Below are positions 12,268 through 24,353 of a stretch of 64,000 nt of DNA, piece by piece (position 1 is the first letter of the stretch; each line of letters starts with the position of its first letter). The DNA comes from Zoroaster sp. YZ-2022 (Eukaryota > Echinodermata > Asteroidea > Forcipulatida > Zoroasteridae), in assembly GCA_029582265.1 (NCBI GenBank), contig CM055816.1, forward strand, positions 97,351,056 to 97,415,055, in the 5' to 3' direction. Position numbers and translations under genes: made by a program. The notes beneath the pieces were generated by a model. It saw only the letters and a program-made list of their open reading frames with translations, made no database searches and was not told where the DNA came from.

Positions 12268-13882
12268 ATGTATCGTGGTCGTACAACAGGACGACCATCA
12301 TGGGCAGCCATGTTAAGACCCCAGGGCTCGGTCACGCTCAAACGCCAGAACACAATACGTTTCAACGCACGCCATATAAATAATCTTTCAGCAAAAGAGG
12401 TGTATGACGCAATCAACAGTGAGGTTGGCACCGTAGAAACAATAAAGTGCATCGCCCCACTGGACAGTGGTTGGTATAATGTAACATTTGACAATGACGT
12501 CGATTGTGAATGCGTGGCAAGAACCGGCATCTTCTTGAAAGGAGTGAGAGAGGAATGTGAACGCGCCAATGTCCTCAATTCAGTAGTAGTCTATGTTAAA
12601 GCACCATATGAAATGGCCGATGTGGCAAGTGCTCTGATGCAATATGGTACAGCAGCTAACATTAGACGCCAAACACACGACTTCGACAGCCACGTAGAAA
12701 CAGGAGTCCGCAGTATCTTACTTAAGAACATTAAGAAACCTGTACCTAGCTTCATCAAGGTTGGCGGGTACACACTACCAGTGCGACATCGAGGGCAGGA
12801 GAAGACGTGCAAGATTTGTAGTCAACCCGGTCACTTCGCCCACGATTGCGACCTGAAAGGGTGGTGTCTAATATGTGGTAGCGTCACACATCGAGCTGCT
12901 TGGCACAGATACAACGACAATGACAAAGACGAACAAACATAAGAATTTAACGAAGCAAGCGGCGAAGAAACAGATGGAGAAATTTCAGATGGGGAAAAAG
13001 AAGCGAGACCAGCAGAAAGAGAGAATACTAATGATAAAGACAACCAGGAAGAAACCCAGAAAACGGGAGACGCAATGGACGAAGAAAGCAGTCACAGAAT
13101 GCAACCAAAACCAATGAGTTTTTTGGGACGAAGCAATGATGGCAAACGACACAAGAAAACGCAAAGCTAGCAACAGTGAAGAGGAGGAGGAGATAAGGAA
13201 AGTCTCTAGAGATGACAAAGTAACAGATGAAGAGAGCGAACCAGAAAACATTGAGATCGACCAAGAAAAAACAGATGAAGAGAGCGAACCAGAAAACATT
13301 GAGATCGACCAAGAAAAAACGGAAGTAGACGACACACCAGAAACACAGGAGGTAGAAGTGCGAGAAATGAAGGAGACAGACCCCTACACAGATAACCAGA
13401 AAGAATCGGATGATGAAGCTGATTTTGTCCCATACGTCAGACATGGGGTGCAACGTTTTCGCAAAAAACGTACTTCATGGGAAAGGAAAACTACCGAAGA
13501 AGCCACGTCGCCACCAGTCGCATCTAACAAACCTGACAAACCTGACAAATCCAGTCAATCTAGCCATGTAGGTCACACGAGCAAAAACAGTCAATCCAGC
13601 AAGTCTAAGTTAAGCCAATCTGCACAGTCCAAGCCAAGTCAGTCCAGTCAGTCTCATAAGCCCGACTCAAGCCAGACCAGCCATCACGAGACAAGCCAGA
13701 CAAGCCAAACCAGGAAAAGCAAGAACACTCGGCCTGATTGTGAACCGACTGCCCAATCCAAAACGGACCATGGCCAGTCCGGCCCGCGCGAAAAGAACCA
13801 AGCAAGCCAGATGAAGCCTAACGCCTCTATCCAACCTGACTACCCGACCAATAAAGGAAGGGGCAGAGGACGATCAAAATAG
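12268..13882 (+). pseudogene. Retrotransposon ORF1 (zinc-knuckle protein), broken
   Basis: The first ATG is at 12268. The first 225 codons form an N-terminal nucleic-acid-binding-like region and then a pair of zinc knuckles (CKICSQPGHFAHDC, then CLICGSVTHRAAWH). A TAA at about 12,940 interrupts the frame. The same frame continues with acidic sequence, then a shift near 13,150 leads to a Glu-rich segment with a perfect 16-residue tandem duplication. A Ser/Gln/Lys-rich tail ends at 13882. ORF1 proteins of this kind bind the element RNA as a chaperone. Total length with lesions is about 538 codons. Confidence 0.8.
13223..13318 (+). repeat. 48-bp tandem duplication in ORF1
   Basis: Two exact 48-bp units, 13223-13270 and 13271-13318, each encode a 16-residue acidic block beginning TDEESEPENIEI. 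In-frame and identical, so recent. Confidence 0.95.
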
Positions 13883-13943
13883 ATAAGTTTTCATTCCATT
13901 CACTGGGTTTATGAGGAACTTACAAAATACTTTTTGTCTTTGC

Positions 13944-16900
13944 ATGGTTTTTCTATCTGTAGCCTCGGTCAACATCAACGGCCTAAGAAACAATCTAAAA
14001 CGTAAAGTATCTCTTTGATTATCTAGAACGTAGAAAATTTAGCTTAATTCTTATCCAAGAAACTCACAGTGAGTATAATGATGAAGTTGAGTGGCATGAA
14101 CAGTGGAATGGTAAAATATATTTTAGCCATGGTAGTCGACAATCTAAAGGGGTTGCTATACTCACCTCCTACAAGTCGGGTTTAGATCTTTGCAATGTTG
14201 ATAAAGATGAAGAAGGCCGATGGGTTAAAGGAGAACTCAAATTGGGAAATAATTGTATCAATATAGCCTCTGTGTATGCTCCTAATGAGATTTCTGCCAG
14301 ATCCAAATTTTTTGACAATCTTGTTGATTGTATTGATAATGAAAATGATTGGATTGTTGGAGGAGACTTTAACTGTAATATTGACAGTGAAAAAACTAAA
14401 GATGTGAGCAAAACAATTCTCAGAAATGTTCTTAATGAAAAAGATCTCTATGATGTATGGCGTACTACTTACCCTGAAGATCCCGGGTACACACATTATC
14501 ATAAAGCCACCAAACAAGCGAGCAGAATTGATTACTTATTTATTTCTCCAGCAATCCTGAATAATATTATTGATATTGGCGTTAACCCTTTGGGGTTATC
14601 AGATCATTATATTGTCTCCTTAAAATTGGAAGACTCTCTCACCCTTCATGGGCAGGGTAGATGGATATGTAACAACAGTCTCCTTAACGATGAAGATTGC
14701 GTTTTTAGAATCGATATTTTTTGGAAATGTTGGCATGGTCAGAAAGATTGTTACGATTCCTTGGCCGATTGGTGGGAATGGGGTAAAATTAGAATTAAAG
14801 AGATTATTAAAGAGTACAGTAAAGAAAAAGTTGGAAACTTAAACAACAACAAAATGATCTCCAAAGACGCTATAACGATTTAATTAGTAGCCCGGAAGGT
14901 GCCGAGCCTGAAGATATCAAAGACTTAGAAACTCAAATGAAAAAGTATGAAATTAACGAATGGGAAAAGGCTCAAATCAGAACCCGTAACATCATGAAAG
15001 TTGAGGGTGAAAAACCTTCTAAATTTTTCCTGCAATTAGAGAAAAAACAAGTTAACAGTACTAAAATGGACAAACTTCTCAATGTTGAAGGTAAAATGGT
15101 TGATAATATTGATGATATGTTTAAATGCGCTAATACTTTTTATGGTAATTTGTACAATTCAGAAGACATTTCCATATTTCATCTGAATGAAATAATTACC
15201 AATATTGAAGATAAAGAAATTCCTTACGACAAATATTCTAATCTTGAGAAGGAGATCACTGAAGAAGTCAAAATTGCTCTTTCTCAGATGAATAAAAATA
15301 AATCCCCAGGTCTGGACGGTTTAACTGTTGAGTTCTATCAAACCTTTTGGGAAACCATCGGTTCTGATATTTTAGAAGTTTTTAATTACTGTTTCCAATC
15401 GGGCTCCCTTTGTCAGTCGATGAACAGTGCTATTATTAAACTCATTTACAAAAATTCGGGCAACAGACATGAATTAAAAAACTGGAGACCTATTAGTTTA
15501 CTGAATGTTGACTATAAAAGGTCATCACTAATAGATTGAAAACTATCATGCCTTTTCTCGTTGGAGAGGAACAAACCTGTGGGGTTATCGGGAGGAAGAT
15601 ACATGATAACCTTATGCTTCTTCGTGACATTATTGACTATGCCAATTAGGAGAATCTTGATGCTGCTTTAATTAGCGTTGATCAAGAGAAGGCTTTTGAC
15701 CGTATTAACTGGAATTATATGTTTACTGTTATGTATAAAATGAATGTTCCTCCTAGCCTCATTAAGTGGATTAAGCTTTTGTACAGTAACCCTAGTAGTC
15801 ATATCATTATCAATAATTATATCGGTTCCCCTATTCAAGTAAAAAGAGGAATAAGACAAGGTTGTCCATTATCTCCACTTCTGTATGCTATATGTGCTGA
15901 AGGTCTCGCAGTTTTAATTAGAAATAATATTAATCTTAAAGGTATAGCTTGCCCAAGAGGAGAATGCAGTATTCGATTAATTCAACATGCTGATGACACT
16001 AGTCTCTTTGTCAGTAGTAATAATGATTTTAGTGTTATTAGTGATATTCTTGAGACATATTGTAGAGGCAGTGGCTCTAAAATTAATGTTGATAAATGTA
16101 AAGGTCTGTGGTTGGGGAATTGGAAAGACAGAAAAGATAAACCTTGTAATTTTAGTTGGGACAATAAGTTAAAAATTCTAGGTATCATTGTTGGTAATGC
16201 GGTGGAGCCTGCTGATAATTGGAATCCCAGAATTAGTAAAATGCAATGTACACTTGACAAATGGTCCAAACACTTAACGGGGAAGTTGTTATTGTCAATA
16301 CTCTTGTAGGGGCTGGTATTAATTATCTTGGCAGTGTAATCTCTTGCCCAGATGATCTAACTAAGAAAATGAGCAACATGATCTGGAACTTCTTTTGGGA
16401 TAAAAAAAGAGATAAAATAAAAAAAGACACTATCACAGGTCCTAAAGGATTAGGAGGGATGGGCCTCATCGATATAAATTGTAAGTTAATGAGCTTAAAG
16501 CTACAATGGTTATCTCGTTATTCTCGTGAAAATGGTAAATGGAAAATCCTTTTTGATTATTGGATAAGTAAAGCTAGTGGAGCTAACCACTTAGAATGGT
16601 ATATTTTTGCTAATGTAAAAAAACCTTTGAAAACTACAATTTTTTATATAGATGTAATTTCTGCCTTTCAAAAAGCCGGAGGGAGATTAGAGTGTAATTT
16701 TTCTTCTTTGCTTGAATGTGGTGAGGTTCCCTGATGGAATAACTCCAAAGCTACTGTTGACAATTCAGTCCTAGAGAGCCCTACGCTTAAGTCTAATGGT
16801 TTTCATTATATTAAGGATATTAGCCGTCATGGTGAATTAATTACTTTTAAAGAAATTGCTAGTATTTGTAATAAGAATATAAATGCGGGGAGAATGGTAA

Positions 16901-17658
16901 GCAGAATCAAAAATCATATTGACTTTTCCTTAATTAAGGAAAAAAGACAAGGGCCACCTAGTCAAGTCAGCAACTGTTTAATAATGGAGGATCAGAAAAA
17001 TGATTCCATCCTTTTCATCAATGACACTAGCACCAAATCTATTTACAGACACATTATTTTGAGAAAATTCACCACCCCTAAGATTAAAAAAAAGTGGCAA
17101 GAAATCCTTCACTTCAGTTTTAATCTAGAATGGTATAAAGTTTGGGATAATATATGGAAAAATCCTCTCATGGATCATTAAGACAAACAATTTTTATACA
17201 AACTCAGGTTTCGTGTTCATGCCACTAAAGATCTGTTATATAAGATTGGTATAGTTGATAATGTAATCTGTCCACTTTGTGAAACTGAGAATGAATCTCA
17301 TGAACACCTGTTTATTTATTGTAGTCGCACTATGGATGCATGGATCTATATTGAACAACTTCTAAGACAATTCACGGGCAATAAGTTTCTATATCTGACT
17401 GATTCCGACAGAATACTTGGTTATAACTTAAATGGAGTCTGTAAAATGCTTCGCCAAATTTAGAATATTAGGTGTGAAAAGGTTTTCAATAGTAGTTTAA
17501 ACGAAATAAATATCATTGCCAGATTTAAACAAACCCTGAAACTGTTTCTCTACTTCGAAAAGAAAAGGTTAAGTAAAGAGTTTTTTGTAAATTACTATAC
17601 ACGTAATTCTGCTTTGTGTTCGTTGGGAAAGGGTGACCAAGTTATTTTTAGCCTCTAA
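13944..17658 (+). pseudogene. Retrotransposon ORF2: endonuclease and reverse transcriptase, broken
   Basis: The N-terminal AP-type endonuclease is recognisable by SVNINGLRNN, LIQETHS, SVYAPNE, GGDFNC and GLSDHYIVSL. The reverse transcriptase follows with NKSPGLDGL, NWRPISLLN, VDQEKAFDRINW, GIRQGCPLSPLL and the catalytic HADDTSLF. A C-terminal CPLCETENESHEHLFIYC zinc finger follows. Frameshifts occur near 14,018, 14,830, 15,520 and 16,290, with in-frame stops near 15,646, 16,734 and 17,179. The enzyme would nick target DNA and copy the element RNA at the nick; this copy cannot. Confidence 0.88.
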
Positions 17659-17884
17659 TTTTTGTTTTCATCTTTCCATCTTTATTTGATCTCTACTCAT
17701 TATTTTTAAATGTATTATACCATAGCAAATTTTGTTTTTAGATACAACCTTTAATAATTTGAGTACTTATTGTTTTTGAGTATGTTATGTGAAATTTGTA
17801 TTGAAGGTTACTGAATAAACGGAGTCGTATAACTCCACATTCCTTAAAAAAAAATTTAAAAAAAAATAAAAATAAAAAATAAAT

Positions 17885-18985
17885 ATGAAGTCACGCCCGA
17901 AGAAGTCTATTATGCCATCAACAACATTGCCAGAAGGTAGCCCTGTCAGGGATGATTCTAAAGAAAACGCTGATCCAATGCGAAAGAGCCAACGTCCAGA
18001 ATTACACTGTCGTCTATGTAAAAGCCCCGTATGAGATCCGACGGCAACCCACGTTTTTGATGACATGATAGAGACAGGGGTTCGGAGTCTATTTATGAAA
18101 AGTCTTAAACGACCCATTCCCAGCTTCCTCAAAAAAGGTGGTTTTACACTACCGATAAGACACTGAGGTCAGCAGAAAACCTGTAAAATATGTAACGAGA
18201 CCGACCATTTTGCCCAGGATTGTCCACATAGAGGAAAATGTTTCATCTGCGGCAGCAACCAACACCGAGTTTCCTGGCATGATGAAGAACGGGGAATATC
18301 GCAGCAAACACCCATCATCGTGATCGCTACCAATCACCCCAATAGAAACGAATCTGACGAGGACACCAAGAGTGAAGATCCCGATAAAGACAAGATACCT
18401 AACGACGATGACGACGATCAACCTACAACAACAGAGAAAAATAAAGAAACCAGTTAAAACATAGCTCAACCAGCCAAAGACAAGGCCCGACCAGCCAAAG
18501 ACAAACCGCCAACATCAAAAGGAAATAGGAGAGTCCAGCAAACCTAAGACACCATCACAGAATGAGTCAGAACTAAAGAAGACAACAAAAAAATCCTTTA
18601 GTGACGCAGTCTCCCAACCCCAACCTAGCAAGGAAAAGGAACGACAGAAGAGTGGTAAACAGAAACCAACTATTATAAACCCTCACTTTTTGGGACGTAG
18701 CCTGCAAGGCAGAAGAGGAAGCAAAGAAGAAAAAAGAGTCAAGAAAGCGAAAATCAAGCGACACAGAGGAAGAAACAGAATCCAAACAACCGAAAGAAGA
18801 CGAACACAATTCATCTATGGAGCAGGAGGACTGTCAATTTTCTGACCACGATGACAACAAATCCACACACGACCACCAATCCAGTGACGAAAAAGGCGAA
18901 GATTTCGGGAAAAAACGGGAATCCTGGAAAAGAGCCGACACATCGGAATCTTTAAGCCAAACATCACAAAACCAAAGTCTTAGCC
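17885..18985 (+). pseudogene. Second, rearranged ORF1 fragment of a related Tx1-like element
   Basis: Directly after the A-rich tail of the first element comes a divergent ORF1 remnant. It has EVYYAIN (compare EVYDAIN in the first copy), an internally deleted VYVKAPYE block, and zinc knuckles [14 protein letters not shown] and [14 protein letters not shown]. Lysine-rich and acidic tails with many stops follow. It is the same family but a different copy. Its 3' part (from about 18,914) is included in a later direct duplication. Confidence 0.75.
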
Positions 18986-19477
18986 GTCAATAATGACAAG
19001 TAATGTTATCTCTTCTCTGTACATTATGACTACTCATTAAACTTCAATTTGACTATAAAGCTATTGATCGTAAGTAGTTTTATATGAAATTGAAAATTAA
19101 ATAATTTAATGACACTTTGAGATGATGAACATCACTCTCTGGGGAGAATGTTTCACACCACCCCAAAGGTTAACGTTTCAAATATTTTAACGTCAGTGTT
19201 AATTTCCTGGCGTTTTAACCTAAACTAAACTGTACACATATATAAGCCAGACCGATCAACTGAATGATCTTAATATTATGTAGACAACCAAATGATTACT
19301 ATTTGTTATGACTACTCACGTGAAACGGGATCATGGATGATTGACAATCAATCACCATGTCATCAGCAATAACGATCATACATGGAAAAAGCAATAAAGT
19401 GAATTAGAAGAAAACAAATATACCTTTTTTGCAGTGAACCAAAGTTAATTTTTAATAATTCATCTCATCATGCCATT

Positions 19478-19650
19478 TAATAGATATTAAAGTTTGTACT
19501 ATGACCAAACAACTTGTGAGTTACGTCAAAGGTTACATCGATGCAGTGCACAAATTTCCTGATTTAGTAGATATTAAAGTTTGTACTATGACCAAACAAC
19601 GTGTGAGTTACGTCTAATGTTACATCGATGCAGTGCACAAATGTCCTGAT
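19478..19650 (+). repeat. About 86-bp internal tandem duplication present only in copy 1
   Basis: The block TAGATATTAAAGTTTGTACT...GATGCAGTGCACAAAT occurs twice in succession here and once at the matching place in copy 2 (about 23,280-23,360). It arose after, or was lost since, the larger duplication. Confidence 0.9.
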
Positions 19651-20344
19651 GTCACAAACAACGTACCTCTCTAACTGCAGTAATAGTCCTTAAATGGATG
19701 TTACAATATTGGTATTAACCTGAATAACATTATACCTGAATCACCGTATTTCAAAGAAACCAGACGCCAACATTTTGCTCGATGTCTTTTCTTGCAGACT
19801 TTTTTCATGACTTATAGAAAAGTTGTTTAATGTTTGTCAGGATTCAAAGAAAGCGATCATATCCATAGAATCAGATTTACCAACATTACTTATGTTGTAC
19901 CATTTCTTTAATGGAGATTGCAATGAATCGGTGCTTAATGGAGGTACCTTGGTATAGAACGATACGTTTATTTTTTATTAAATTATGTAACAATAATAAT
20001 TATGCGTGAATTCATATTTCACATTTGTGTAAACGAATGGACAGTAATGGGCACTTTTTATTTGGTGCATATACTTATTAACAATGTATACATCACATAT
20101 TTATGTTACTATAATCAAATGTTAAACCACAAATATATGTCAGAATAATGAAACATACTAAACCGTACACTGCATAAACTTGGTTTATTAAAAAACACCA
20201 CTGGTGCCTTGTATATAATTATTTTCACTTGTCTCTAGGAATTTATGAAGAGTGCAAATACATGTAGCTATAAATAGATATTCCATAAAAACTGTGTAAA
20301 GATTCACTTTTTTAAATTGTGCTGTTATAACTATAATACAAATA

Positions 20345-20385
20345 CCACCATCACAATCCCCAGGGGTTCGAACCTGGGGGTGGAG
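20345..20385. repeat. GC-rich hairpin with tRNA T-arm-like sequence
   Basis: CCCCAGGGGTTCGAACCTGG folds into a strong stem-loop containing GGTTCGAAC, the sequence of a pol III B box. It is conserved in copy 2 at about 24,071-24,098. No A box or full tRNA fold is visible nearby, so I do not call a tRNA. Confidence 0.5.
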
Positions 20386-20839
20386 GTAACTAATGTAATC
20401 ATCCCCCAATATTATCCCCACTTGTTACAACATTTTGTCGTATTTTCTTATTCATTATTTGTTCCCTCTGAAAATAAGGACACTTCATATAAATTCTTCA
20501 TGAGTTTATTATTTTTTTTAAATATCATAGACCATCTAGAGCCCTAAACTATAGGGACTATTGGGCACACCCCAGACCAAGCTGGACCCTGACCCTGACC
20601 CCAAGCGCTGTTCACAATTAAATTGAACTTTTGCCTAGCCCATCAAATATTAGGGAAGTTATTCGTGAAGTGATTAATTCTTAAGACTGTGAGATCTTTT
20701 GTAATAGTTGGGAAAAAGAAAAAAATTACATTTTGATGTTGTGAATATGTGGTGTCGATGTTTTGATATACTTGTAAAGAAGTACGCCCTACCTAACGGA
20801 CTACAAAAAAATTATTGAACAAAACATTATTACAAAATC

Positions 20840-21165
20840 GTATGATGACGTTATCATGACGCCACATCAATTTTCATCTATAACACATTCCGGCCTAGTA
20901 GCATTCCACGATTGAACCCAATCGGACCTACGGTTCTCTAAACATAGGACCTTAGAATATGCCCCTTTAAGATGACGTCACGTGACCCATGATGACGTCA
21001 TCATGACGTCACACCAATTTTCATCTATAACACATGCTGGCCTACCTACATACCACGTCTCAACTTAATCAGACTTGTACTTCCGTAGATATATGGCTTC
21101 GAAAAATACACATTTAAGATGACGTCACGTGACATGTGATGACGTCATGATGACGTAAAAGTTCG
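20840..21165. repeat. Tandem repeat with TGACGTCA palindromes
   Basis: About two and a half units of about 145 bp each carry GATGACGTCATCATGACGTCA-type blocks followed by CAATTTTCATCTATAACACA. The TGACGTCA core is identical to a CRE (CREB/ATF site), but the array looks like a dispersed repeat rather than a promoter. Confidence 0.7.
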
Positions 21166-21265
21166 GCACACATTTGGAGCAGTTGGTCTAAGTGTCTGCC
21201 AGGTTTAAAGGCAATCGGTTGGATAAAAGTAGCCAAAGTGCCGGTATGAAACAAAACGTGCACAA

Positions 21266-22005
21266 ATGATGGGATTATTGACGTCTATATTCACGATTTC
21301 CGATGTCTCTTCTGGGCCACCATACATGATTGGTACATGCTGTAGCTTACTTTTCAAAGCTATTCTTCATGTTGAAGACAATATGAAATGGCAATGGTTA
21401 ACGAATATAAAAAATAATCTAATGAAATTCAATTTAATTAATATGTTTAGTGAAGAACCTGCCACTGATAAATGGACACAACAATTTAGGAAAGAAAACA
21501 AGAGCAAAGATGCCAAAGAATGGTTCACCAGAGCTCAAAGTAAAACATCATTAACAGAATACATTATGTATAAGGGAAGTCCGAATTTTGAACAATATCT
21601 ACTTGACAATACAAACTTTAAAAATGTTAACCTAAAATTTAAAGCAAGGTCCAATTCGTTAGACCTTGAAGGCCGTAAGCAATCATGGTGTGCTCAAAAT
21701 ACAGGCCTATGTAAACTATGTACGAACAACCAAACCGAAACAGTAGAACATTTTTATTTGATTGTACTAAATTGTATGATATTAGGGATGCTATTTACTT
21801 AAATATTAGAAACAGTCTCTGGGAAAATGGGTTAAACGAATATTGGGAAAACTTTAGCAATGGCTCTCAAGAATTAAAAAGACATTTCATGCTTGACAAT
21901 ATGTACACAGAAAACGTAGTATTAGGTAAAATCTTCGACGTTCAAAGTAAACAATACTTAAATCGAGCATGGACAGCAAGATCTCTAATACTATCCACAT
22001 TATAA
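21266..22005 (+). pseudogene. 3' fragment of a non-LTR retrotransposon ORF2
   Basis: A roughly 245-residue reading, with a frame switch near 21,750, ends in the C-terminal zinc-finger pattern CKLCTNNQTETVEHF...C typical of non-LTR retrotransposon reverse-transcriptase proteins. No RT core is present, so the copy is 5'-truncated. It differs from the Tx1-like copy at 12-18 kb. It sits between the two segmental-duplication copies. Confidence 0.65.
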
Positions 22006-22474
22006 CTTGAACCGTATAATTTTATACTGTACCGGTAGTTAGTAATTAACTTGTAATTATTGTGTTTGTCATGTTTATAATTGTCACCTTATAATTGTCA
22101 TTATATAATTTGGATGCACCACCACACGGTGTGTGCCACTGTAACAAAAGTGTTTCCGAATAAAAACTAAAAACTAAACTAAGCAACGCCTGCAGCACCT
22201 GTAACGTATAGCAGCGTGCCACACAAAATTGTACGTTCGAGTGTGGAATAAATTCACAACGCGCCACAACACCTCCACGGTTATACTGTCTTCTCAGAAT
22301 TTTTATGTTTTTGTATTGTATTTCTGTAAATATTGATATGGTTGTCATTTTACACCCGAGTGAGCTACGGTACGATCGTGAAAATTTGGAATTAGGTAGA
22401 CGAAAATTCAATGATTACATGTTCCTAAGCTTTTTGCCATAGGAGATTGCTAAGAAAGCTTGAATTTAATCACC

Positions 22475-22680
22475 TCCAGATGACGTCATGATGACGTCAC
22501 GAAAATTTCACTCAAGCAGAAGCATTTTTGCCATATGACAAATACTTTGCAATTGAAATCATCTACGCAACTGCATTGATTTTTCAGATATGGGCTTTAC
22601 AAAGTGACTAATTAAATATTCATTAGGGTCATAGTTTGAAAACTAATGACGTCATCATGACGTAAAAGTTCAGCACACAT
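22475..22680. repeat. Further copies of the TGACGTCA repeat
   Basis: ATGACGTCATGATGACGTCA at about 22,480 and ATGACGTCATCATGACGTAA at about 22,650, with flanking sequence like the 21-kb array (AAAAGTTC[A/G]GCACACAT). These are partial units of the same family. Confidence 0.6.
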
Positions 22681-22749
22681 CAAGAACAAAATTCTTAACG
22701 AAAACAAAGGCCGTTTCGGAAAACTTCCGAAACAGCCAATAATTAAAAT

Positions 22750-24353
22750 AACGGGAATCCTGGAAAAGAGCCGACACATCGGAATCTCAGGGTAAAGATT
22801 CAAGCCAGACATCACAAAACCAAAGTCTTAGCCGTGAATAATGACCAGTAATGTTATCTCTTCTCTGTACATTATGACTACTCATTAAACTTCAATTTGA
22901 CTATAAAGCTAGTTTTATATGAAATCGAAAATGAAATAATTTAATGACACTTTGACATGATGAACATCATGGTTAACGTTTCAAATATTTTAATGTCAGT
23001 GTTAATTTCCTGGCGTTTTAACCTAAACTAAACTGTACACATATATAAGCCAGACCGATCTACTGAATGATCTTAATATTATGTAGACAACCAAATGATT
23101 ACTATTTGTTATGACTACTCACGTGAAACGGGATCATGGATGATTGACAATCAATCACCATGTCATCAGCAATAACGATCATACATGGAAAAAGCAATAA
23201 AGTGAATTAGAAGAAAACAAATATACCTTTTTTCCAGTGAACCAAAGTTAATTTTTAATAATTCATCTCATTATGCCATTTAGTAGATATTAAAGTTTGT
23301 ACTATGACCAAACAACTTGTGAGTTACGTCTAATGTTACATCGATGCAGTGCACAAATTTCCTGATGTCACAAACAACGTACCTCTATAACTGCAGTAAT
23401 AGTCCTTAAATGGATGTTACAATATTGGTATTAACCTGAATAACATTATACCTGAATCACAATATTTCAAAGAAACCAGACGCCAACATTTTGCTCCATG
23501 TCTTTTCTTGCAGACTTTTTTCATGACTTATAGAAAAGTTGTTTAATGTTTGTCAGGATTCAAAGAAAGCGACCATATCCATAGAATCAGATTTACCAAC
23601 ATTACTAATGTTGTACCTTTTCTTTAATGGAGATTGCAATGAATCGGTGCTTAATGGAGGTATACCTTGGTATAGAAAGATACGTTTATTTTTTATTAAA
23701 TTATGTAACAATAATAATTATGCGTGAATTCATATTTCACATTTGTGTAAACGAATGGACAGTAATGGGCACTTTTTATTTGGTGCATATACTTATTAAC
23801 AATGTATACATCACATATTTATGTTACTATAATCAAATGTTAAACCACAAATATATGTCAGAATAATGAAACATACTAAACCATACACTGCATAAACTGG
23901 GTTGTTAATAAACACCACTGGTGCCGTGTATATATATTTTCACTTGTCTCTAGGAATTTATGAAGCGTGCAAATATATGTAGCTATAAATAGATATTCCA
24001 TAAAAACTGTATAAAGATTCACTTTTTTTAATTGTGCTGTTACAACTATAATACAAATACAGCTATCACAATCCCCAGGGGTTCGAACCTGGGGGTGGAG
24101 GTAACTAATGTAATCATCCCCCAATATTATCCCCACTTGTTACAACATTTTGTCGTATTTTCTTATTCATCATTTGTTCCCTCTGAAAATAAGGACACTT
24201 CATATAAATTCTTCATGAGTTTATTTTTTTTTAAATATCATAGACCATCTAGAGCCCTAAACTATAGGGACTCTTGGGCACACCCCAGACCAAGCTGGAC
24301 CCTGACCCCAAGCGCTGTTCACAATTGAATTGAACCTTTGCCTAGCCCATCAA
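22750..24353. repeat. Segmental direct duplication, copy 2 (about 1.6 kb)
   Basis: This is the copy contiguous with the intact GPCR, so its right side is probably ancestral. Its left edge is a truncated piece of the ORF1 tail. See copy 1 at 18,914-20,646. Confidence 0.92.

Larger units (their letters stand above)
12083..17884 (+). mobile_element. L1/Tx1-like non-LTR retrotransposon, nearly full length but decayed
   Basis: A 5' leader is followed by ORF1 (zinc-knuckle nucleic-acid-binding protein), ORF2 (endonuclease, reverse transcriptase, C-terminal CCHC), a short 3' UTR with AATAAA near 17,813, and an A-rich tail at about 17,845-17,884. The two-ORF layout and the RT motifs fit the L1/Tx1 group. 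Several frameshifts and stops show it is dead. The 5' junction is inside an AAAT array and the 3' tail contains AAATAAAT. Confidence 0.85.
18914..20646. repeat. Segmental direct duplication, copy 1 (about 1.73 kb)
   Basis: Matches 22,750-24,353 with few mismatches. It begins inside the ORF1 remnant (AACGGGAATCCTGGAAAAG) and ends at TTGCCTAGCCCATCAA, which is the sequence encoding the last codons of the GPCR. Copy 1 thus carries a cut-off GPCR 3' end. It contains no independent gene that I can support; short matching open frames in both copies look like chance. Confidence 0.92.

Noticed and set aside
20188..20421. Similar small minus-strand frames in both 1.7-kb copies (also 23,876-24,136)
   Set aside because: The similarity is explained by the DNA duplication. 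The frames have different ends, no domain, and overlap a hairpin.
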